Of a DNA stretch of 64,000 nucleotides, positions 58,166-64,000 are shown one piece after another. Within the stretch, counting starts at the first letter, position 1, and every line of letters begins with the position of its first letter. The DNA comes from Thinopyrum elongatum. Its lineage: Eukaryota > Streptophyta > Magnoliopsida > Poales > Poaceae. The notes beneath the pieces were generated by a model. The model searched no databases, was not told the origin of the DNA, and was given only the letters and a program-made list of their open reading frames with translations. The stretch covers positions 297,612,362-297,676,361 of the forward strand of contig CM022303.1 in assembly GCA_011799875.1 (NCBI GenBank), in the 5' to 3' direction. Position numbers and translations under genes: made by a program.

Positions 58166-58456
58166 CAGTTAATTTTGTGTGATTCTGTGTGTACAAAAAA
58201 CTTTGAAAAATGCAAACTAGTTGCTTGCGGTGGCTAGGAGTATCGCACATGATGCGTCTGTGGGTACTCCTATGCGATGATTAGTAAGTTATACATACGT
58301 TTCCTTATGTTAACATGTGTGTGATAGATAACACGTGACACCGCATACGGTATTCGGGTTGTGTGCTCCACTTAGTCTTCCTGCACTCCAGCGAATGCTT
58401 CCCACGCTCCACATGGGTGAATTGTAAAATCCCCAATCCCCTAGCCAGCTACTAGC

Positions 58457-58464
58457 TATAAATA
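58457..58464 (+). promoter_or_regulatory. TATA box of the CACTA-2 cargo gene
   Basis: TATAAATA, 96 bases before the ATG at 58560. Confidence 0.5.
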
Positions 58465-58559
58465 ACCACAGCAATTGCCACCGGCGGTGACTCACTATTG
58501 ATCCAGTTGCTAGCTAGTTACCCACACATACCGGCATACCCCCGACGGCCGACGATAGG

Positions 58560-58946
58560 ATGGAGTCACGCGACGGTGGAATCGACATTGAAGGCACGAT
58601 GGTCGGCTTGGCAGTCGACGGCCATGCCGCCGCTCTCCCGACGACGGCCAGAGGAAGCAGGAGAAGCGGTACGAGCAAGCCGCCAGGTTAGCTAGGGTCG
58701 TCCTAAAAGCGGACAGGGATCGCAAGCAGGCGATACTGCTGGCTCGGCGCAGAGTGCGGCGAATGGTGTGGGTGGCGGAGGAGGGACGTCGATGATGCAA
58801 GGACAACTACGGCAGTGACGGCCGTCGCACGAGGCGCAGGCTTATGTACCAGATGGAGGAGGGCGCAGCCCCGGACGTGGCCGGGGCATGCCTGGGGCCA
58901 TCACGGCAGCCCTGGCGAGAGCCAACGTCGTCTCGCCGGACGTCAC
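58560..58946 (+). pseudogene. Unknown basic protein gene in CACTA-2, frameshifted and truncated
   Basis: ATG at 58560 opens MESRDGGIDIEGTMVGLAVD, then after about 35 codons the sensible frame changes phase to RKQEKRYEQAARLARVVLKA and ILLARRRVRRMVWVAEEG, followed by a stop at about 58793 and MYQMEEGAAPDVAGACL. The protein is strongly basic and helical. The gene is cut off by L2 at 58946. It has no visible similarity to the CACTA-1 cargo genes, although the transposon ends are the same family. I do not recognise it. Confidence 0.45.
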
Positions 58947-60197
58947 TGTAACGCCCGGATAATTAAGCTACAATAATTCTCTGCTAATGATGCCACATCA
59001 TCACTGTTACTATTGCTAATCTCGCTTAGATTCAAATCGGTTCGAATTCAAACTTCAAATTAAAGTCAAAAATAAAAGTTTTCATAATGTCAAAACTAAA
59101 ATGTGCAAACTGTGACAAGTAATTCATAAGTATTATTGGTGAAGAAACCACATTTTTATAAAAGGTTTATTTGCACAAAAATAAATAAAACAGTGCCAAA
59201 AATATAACATTTATCCCATTTATAATTAATACAAAATTCAAAGGAAATCATCTTGCCTCCAAACCTTTTTCTGGCATTGCTAAATATTGCATGTAATTTA
59301 TTGAGCCAAGTCTCATATTTTACAAAGTGAATGGGTGGCCTAACAATTTAGAAATCAGAGAAGAAATAAAAGAAACAGAAAAGACAAATAAGAAAAGATC
59401 TAAACTACTGGTGAACTGGGCTCTAGGTCAACAGTGGGAGCCCAGCCCACCTCGCCACCTCCTCCTTCCTACTGCTCATCAGGAGCGCCGTGAACGTGCG
59501 CGCCCCGTCCATGGTCGTGGATGGCCACGCGGCGTCCATCCCGTGGCTCCCCGGCGCAGATAAGCTCACCCCAGACCCCATTGATGAACCCTAGCTTCCC
59601 TGGTTCCCCCTCTCCTCTCCTCTCGCTCCCTTTTCTCGATTTGGACCGGCGCCCGAGCGCTGCCATGGCTGCGTCGCTGACATTCGCGTAGCCGCCGGCC
59701 TCCTCTCGCCTCGTCGTCGAGTCCATGAGCTCCGCCCTCCTCCGCTACGTTGTCCTGGACCACGAGTCTGATCCGGGGATCACTGCATCACCGCCACGCC
59801 TCGTCTTCTTCTTCGTCGGCTCCGACGCACTCCGGCGACGGTTTCGGCGCCAGCGAGCCTTCCCCGAGCTGCCTTTTGCACACCTACAAGCTCCCGGTGA
59901 GCCGCGCATTCCCTCCCCCTTTTCTCCTCTGTTCCTGTTGCCGAACACCACCCGTAGCTGCCACCAAACGTAGCCCCGGTCGACGCGCTCACCGACCCGT
60001 CGTCGCGCCCCCAGGTCCCCGTGCCTCGTCCTCGCCCTCGTGGCCGTGTCCGCAGTCCTCGCACAACCTCGTCTCGCTCGTCCGCGTGCCTGCGCGACCG
60101 CAACCTCCCATGGCCGCGCACCCGCCACCCACACAGTCCTTCGACCACTGCTCCCTGATGCTCACCTCCTGTGCTGCTGCAGCCCGCCGCCGCCTGC
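58947..60197 (+). repeat. L2 LTR, first part
   Basis: AT-rich beginning, then a GC-rich stretch from 59420 corresponding to the GC-rich part of the L LTR. The long frames at 59745-60307 on both strands are compositional and I do not call them genes. Confidence 0.7.
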
Positions 60198-61965
60198 TGT
60201 TGGGGAACGAAGCATGCAATTTCAAAAAAATTCCTATGCTCATGCAAGATCTATCTAGGAGATGCATAGCAACAAGAGGGGGAGAGTGTGTCCACGTACC
60301 CTCGTAGACCAAAAGCAGAAGCGTTTGTTAACGCGGTTGATGTTGTCGAACTTCTTCTCGTTCCGACCGATCAAGCACCGAACGTACGGCACCTCCCAGT
60401 TCTGCACATGTTCTGCTCGATGACGTCCCTCGAACTATTGATCCAGCAAAGTGACGAGGGAGAGTTCCGTCAGCACGATGGCATGGTGACGATGATGGTG
60501 AAGTGATCCGCACAGGGCTTCGCCTAAGCACTACGAAGATATGACCGGAGGCGTAAACTGTGGAGGGGGGCGCCGAACACGGCTAGGAATCAATGTTGTG
60601 TGTTCTAGCGGTTCCCCCCTCACATATATATAGGTGGGAGAGGGAGAGGGGCAGCAAGGGGCACCCCAAGTAGGAGTAATCCTACTTGGGCGCCTCCCAC
60701 AAGTCGGCCTCCCCCCCTTCGATAAGTGTCGGAGGGGGAAGGAAAGAGAGGGGGGGAGAGAAGGAAAGGGGGAGGCCGAATCCTCCCATTTCCTTCTCCC
60801 TTCCCCTCCTTCCTTCTCCTCCTATTTCGGCCTATATGGGGGCGCACCAGCCCACCAGGGGCTGGTCTGTCCCTGTCTTGGCCCATAAGGCCCATATCTT
60901 TGCCGGGGGGGGGGGGGGGGGTGACCGGAACCCCTTTTCGGTGACCCGATATGTACCCGGTACCCCCGGAACACTTCCGGTGTCCGAATACTATCGTCCT
61001 ATATATGAATCTTTACCTCTCGACCATTTCGAGACTCCTTGTCATGTCCGTGATCTCATCCGGGACTCCGAACAACATTCGGTCACCAAATCACATAACT
61101 CATATAATACAAAATCGTCATCGAACGTTAGGCGTGCGGACCCAACGGGTTCGAGAACTATGTAGACATGACCGAGACACCTCTTTGGTCAATAACCAAT
61201 AGCGGAACCTGGATGCTCATATTGGCTCCCACATATTCTACGAAGATCTTTATCGGTCGAACCATTATGACAACATGCGTTATTCCCTTTGTCATCGGTA
61301 TGTTACTTGCCCGAGATTCGATCGTCGGTATCTTCATACCTAGTTCAATCTCATTACCGGCAAGTCTCTTTACTTTTTCCGTAATACATCATCATGTGAC
61401 TAAGTCACTTTGCTTGCAAGGCTTCTTATGATGTGCATTACCGAGAAGGCCCAGAGATACCTCTCCGATACTCGGAGTGACAAATCCTAATCTCGATCTA
61501 TGCCAACCCAACAGACACCTTCGCAGATACCTGTAGAGCATCTTTATAATCACCCAGTTACGTTGTGACGTTTTATAGCACACAAGGTATTCCTCCGGTA
61601 TCCGAGAGTTGCATAATCTCATAGTCGAAGGAATATGTATTTGACATGAAGAAAGTAGTAGCAATAAAACTGAACGATCATTATGCTAAGCTAACGGATG
61701 GGTCTTGTCCATCACATCATTCTCCTAATGATGTGATCCCGTTCATCAAATGACAACACATGTCTATGGTTAGGAAACTTAACCATCTTTGATTAACGAG
61801 CTAGTCTAGTAGAGGCTTACTAGGGACACAGTGCTTTGTCTATGTATCCACACATGTATCAAGTTTCCGGTTAATACAATTCTAGCATGAATAATAAACA
61901 TTTATCATGATATAAGGAAATATAAATAACAACTTTATTATTGCCTCTAGGGCATATTTCCTTCA
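60198..61965 (-). repeat. W 3' LTR
   Basis: 1768 bases, with an uninterrupted run of 17 G at 60905-60921. Confidence 0.85.
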
Positions 61966-62249
61966 GTCTCCCACTTGCACTAGAGTCAATAATCTAGTTC
62001 ACATCACCATGTGATTAACACCAATAGTTCACATCGCCATGTGACCAGCACCCAAAGGGTTTACTAGAGTCAATAATCTAGTTCACATCACCATGTGATT
62101 AACACCCAAAGAGTATTAAGGTATGATCATGTTTTGCTTGTGAGAGAGGTTTAGTCAACGGGTCTGCCAAATTCAGATCCGTATGTAATTTGGAAATTTC
62201 TATGTCTACAATGCTCTGCATGGAGCTACTCTAGCTGATTGCTCCCACT

Positions 62250-62882
62250 TTCAATATGTATCCAGATTAAGACTCAGAGTCATCCGGATCAGTGTTAAAG
62301 CTTGCATCGACGTAACCCTTTACGACGAACTCTTCATCGCCTCCATAACTGAGAAACATTTCCTTAGTCCTCTTAGGTATCTAAGGATAATTTTGACCGC
62401 TGTCCAGTGGTCCACTCCTGAATCACTCTTGTACCCTCTTTGCCAGATAAGTGGCAAGACACACATCAGGTGTGGTACACAGCATGGCATATCGTATAGA
62501 ACCTATGGCTGAGGCATAGGGAATGACTTTCATTATCTCTCTATCTTCTGCCGTGGTCGGGCTTTGAGTCTTACTCAACTTCACACCTTGTAACATAGGT
62601 AAGAACCCTTTCTTTGACTGATCCATTCTGAACTTCTTCAAAATCTTTGTCAAGGTATGTGCTTTGTGAAAGTCCTATTAAGCGTCTCGATCTATCCCTA
62701 TAGATCTTGATGCTCAATACGTAAGCAGCTTCACCGAGGTCTTTTATTAAAAAATTCTTATTCAAGTATCCTTTTATGCTATCCAGAAATTCTATATCAT
62801 TTCCAATCAGCAATATGTCATCCACATATAATATCAGAAATGCTACAGAGCTCCCACTCACTTTCTTGTAAATACAGGCTTC
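62250..62882 (-). pseudogene. W pol fragment (reverse transcriptase / RNase H)
   Basis: The minus strand reads SSVAFLILYVDDILLIGND (YVDD at about 62820), SIKGYLNKNFLIKDLGEAAY and IYRDRSRRLIGLSQSTYLDK; a one-base shift near 62650 moves to ILKKFRMDQSKKGFLPM and VIPYASAIGSIRYAMLCT. A stop follows at 62423 and the RNase H part (GGDEEFVVKGYVDASF-like, 62290-62360) is broken, with a deletion around 62220-62260. It is a copia pol of the same broad type as element C, but clearly diverged. Confidence 0.8.
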
Positions 62883-64000
62883 ACCGTAATGTTAGCCACC
62901 GCCCGCTCCGCCCGCGTTGCTGCCTCCTCCTGTCGCTCCGGGCTGCCGCTGCTAGCCACCGCCCGACGCCGGCGCTCGCCGCCGTCGCCCCAGGCCTCCA
63001 GCGCCCCGCCGCACGTAACAGTCGCCCGGGTTCGGCCTCGCCCGATAGCCCATAACCGCCCGCCCGCTTGGCCTTTGGGCCAATGACGGCAGGGCCCCAC
63101 GCTCCTGTGAAAAAAATTGTTTTAAAAAAGTTAAAAATAATTGTAATTAAAATAAATTAATTAATTAACTCAATTAATCATGTTAATTAAACTAATTAAC
63201 TATTTAACTAATTAAACTATTAATTAGTTATCAGCCAATGACAAATGGGCCCCACGTGCCAGGGTTGACTTAGTCAACCTGCTGACATCATGCTGATGGC
63301 ATGCCTGCACAATAATTGTATTTTGGAATTAATTTAAATCTGTTAATTCTAGAATATTATTAAAACTTTGAAAATTCATATAAATTAAAACGTAACTCCA
63401 ATGAAAATGTTTTCTACATGAAAGTAGCTCAGAAAAATATGACGAATCCGAATACGCAGTCCATTTGTCTGGCACACGTCCCTAGCATAGCGAACTTGCA
63501 ACCGTCCCCTCTCTTTTGTCTGTCCGAAAAATGCCAAACTTCGGGAAAACTTTCCCGGATGTTATCCCCCTTCGCCGGTATTGTGTGACATTGCGTTAGA
63601 ACACCCCTAGCTCTGTATATCGTCTTGCCATGCATATGTGTGCTTTGTATTTACTGTTTCTTCCCCCTCTTCTTCTCCGCTAGACCCCGAGACCGCTGCT
63701 AATGCCACTGTGATCAACTATGTTGACGATGACACTTCTTCCTTTCCAGCAGAGCTTCCAGGCAAGCCCCCCCTTGATCACTCCGATATCGCCCATTCCA
63801 TTCTCTCTCATGCTTGCATTAGATTTTGCTACAGTTATTGTTTGCTCCTATTCTGATGCATAGCCTTCTTTTGTAACCTGCTGTTGTACCTTACCTGCTT
63901 ATCCTAAACTGCTTAGCATAGGTTGGATAATGATCCATCAGTGACCCCCACCTTGTCCTTGTTGCCCCTGCTTCATCATCGATGACTCGATCAACGTGAT
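62883..64000 (+). repeat. L2 LTR, second part
   Basis: A GC-rich start (62884-63080) is followed by AATTAATTAA-rich sequence and the conserved LTR core described for L2. The window ends within it. Confidence 0.75.

Larger units (their letters stand above)
57595..58946. mobile_element. CACTA-2: end of a CACTA element of the CACTA-1 family
   Basis: It starts CACTACTGCAGGATGCTGCT, nearly identical to the reverse complement of the right end of CACTA-1 over at least 100 bases. The preceding TTA (57592-57594) would be its 3-bp duplication. The other end is not seen: L2 is inserted at 58947, so the remainder lies right of the window. Confidence 0.85.
60198..62882 (-). mobile_element. W: truncated Angela/WIS/BARE-type copia element
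   Basis: On the minus strand: 3' LTR 60198-61965 (TGAAGGAAATATGCCCTAGAGG at 61965 descending, ending CGTTCCCCAACA), polypurine tract GTGCAAGTGGGAGAC (61966-61980), then the end of pol up to about 62882, where it stops abruptly in reverse transcriptase and L2 sequence resumes. The 5' LTR, gag, protease, integrase and most of reverse transcriptase are missing. Confidence 0.85.
58947..64000 (+). mobile_element. L2: long LTR related to L, interrupted by W, runs off the window
   Basis: It begins TGTAACGCCCGGATAATTAAGC, preceded by GTCAC (58942-58946), its likely duplication. Its opening resembles the L LTR (ATGCCAC/GTCATCA, AATTCAAACTTCAAATTAAA), and 63100-64000 matches the reverse of 16180-16860 and 47120-47860, including CAAACTTCGGGAAAAC and CACCCCTAGCTCTG. 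The orientation is opposite to L. Identity is clearly lower than between the two L LTRs. Whether a complete element follows cannot be seen. Confidence 0.75.

Noticed and set aside
59745..60312. Frames of 107-185 codons on both strands
   Set aside because: GC-rich LTR sequence of L2; Arg/Pro/Ala-rich translations with no conserved counterpart.

Overview
The window is intergenic DNA of a large grass genome, almost certainly a Triticeae species (wheat, barley, rye or Aegilops). It consists of transposable elements inserted into one another. I recognise Athila-type LTRs beginning TGATACGTCTCC (Sabrina/WHAM-like), an Angela/WIS/BARE-type copia LTR, a Tat-type gypsy element and two CACTA transposons. 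I find no intact host gene, rRNA, tRNA gene or CRISPR array. Family names come from memory of Triticeae repeats; the structures (LTR ends, target-site duplications, primer sites, reading frames) are read from the sequence.

Left and centre (1-55685) form a nest five elements deep. F, an Athila-type element on the + strand, is seen at 50050-55685; the rest lies left of the window. R, an Athila-type element on the - strand, is inserted in F; its internal region is at 1-4838 and its 5' LTR ends at 50049. That LTR is split twice: by CACTA-1 (4915-13449, TSD TTC) and by L (14462-49556, TSD GAACC), a long-LTR gypsy element that has lost most of pol. The 3' LTR of L is split by G (16997-41237, TSD CTAAC), a Tat-type gypsy element with one gag-pol frame on - and a multi-exon antisense gene on +. 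G is split by C (24289-33905, TSD AGGGT), a nearly intact copia element. Removing each insertion and one TSD copy rejoins the host element cleanly.

Right (55686-64000): the 3' internal part of another Athila-like element (H) with an ATHILA ORF1-like gene, then CACTA-2 (from 57595, same family as CACTA-1), then an L-related LTR (L2, from 58947, TSD GTCAC) that runs off the window and is itself interrupted by a truncated Angela/WIS/BARE-type element (W, 60198-about 62882).

Almost every coding frame is full length but broken by in-frame stops, mostly CAG to TAG and CGA to TGA, as expected of methylated, decaying repeats. The least damaged is the copia gag-pol, with one stop. The most unusual structure is G: its left end is not an LTR but a 1.47-kb inverted copy of the 3' part of its own antisense gene, yet the unit has a 5-bp target duplication. 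The copia LTRs carry a cluster of heat-shock-element-like GAA/TTC repeats. CACTA-1 carries several non-transposase genes (a GRF zinc-finger protein, an alanine-rich coiled-coil protein and two unknown proteins), and no transposase was found.
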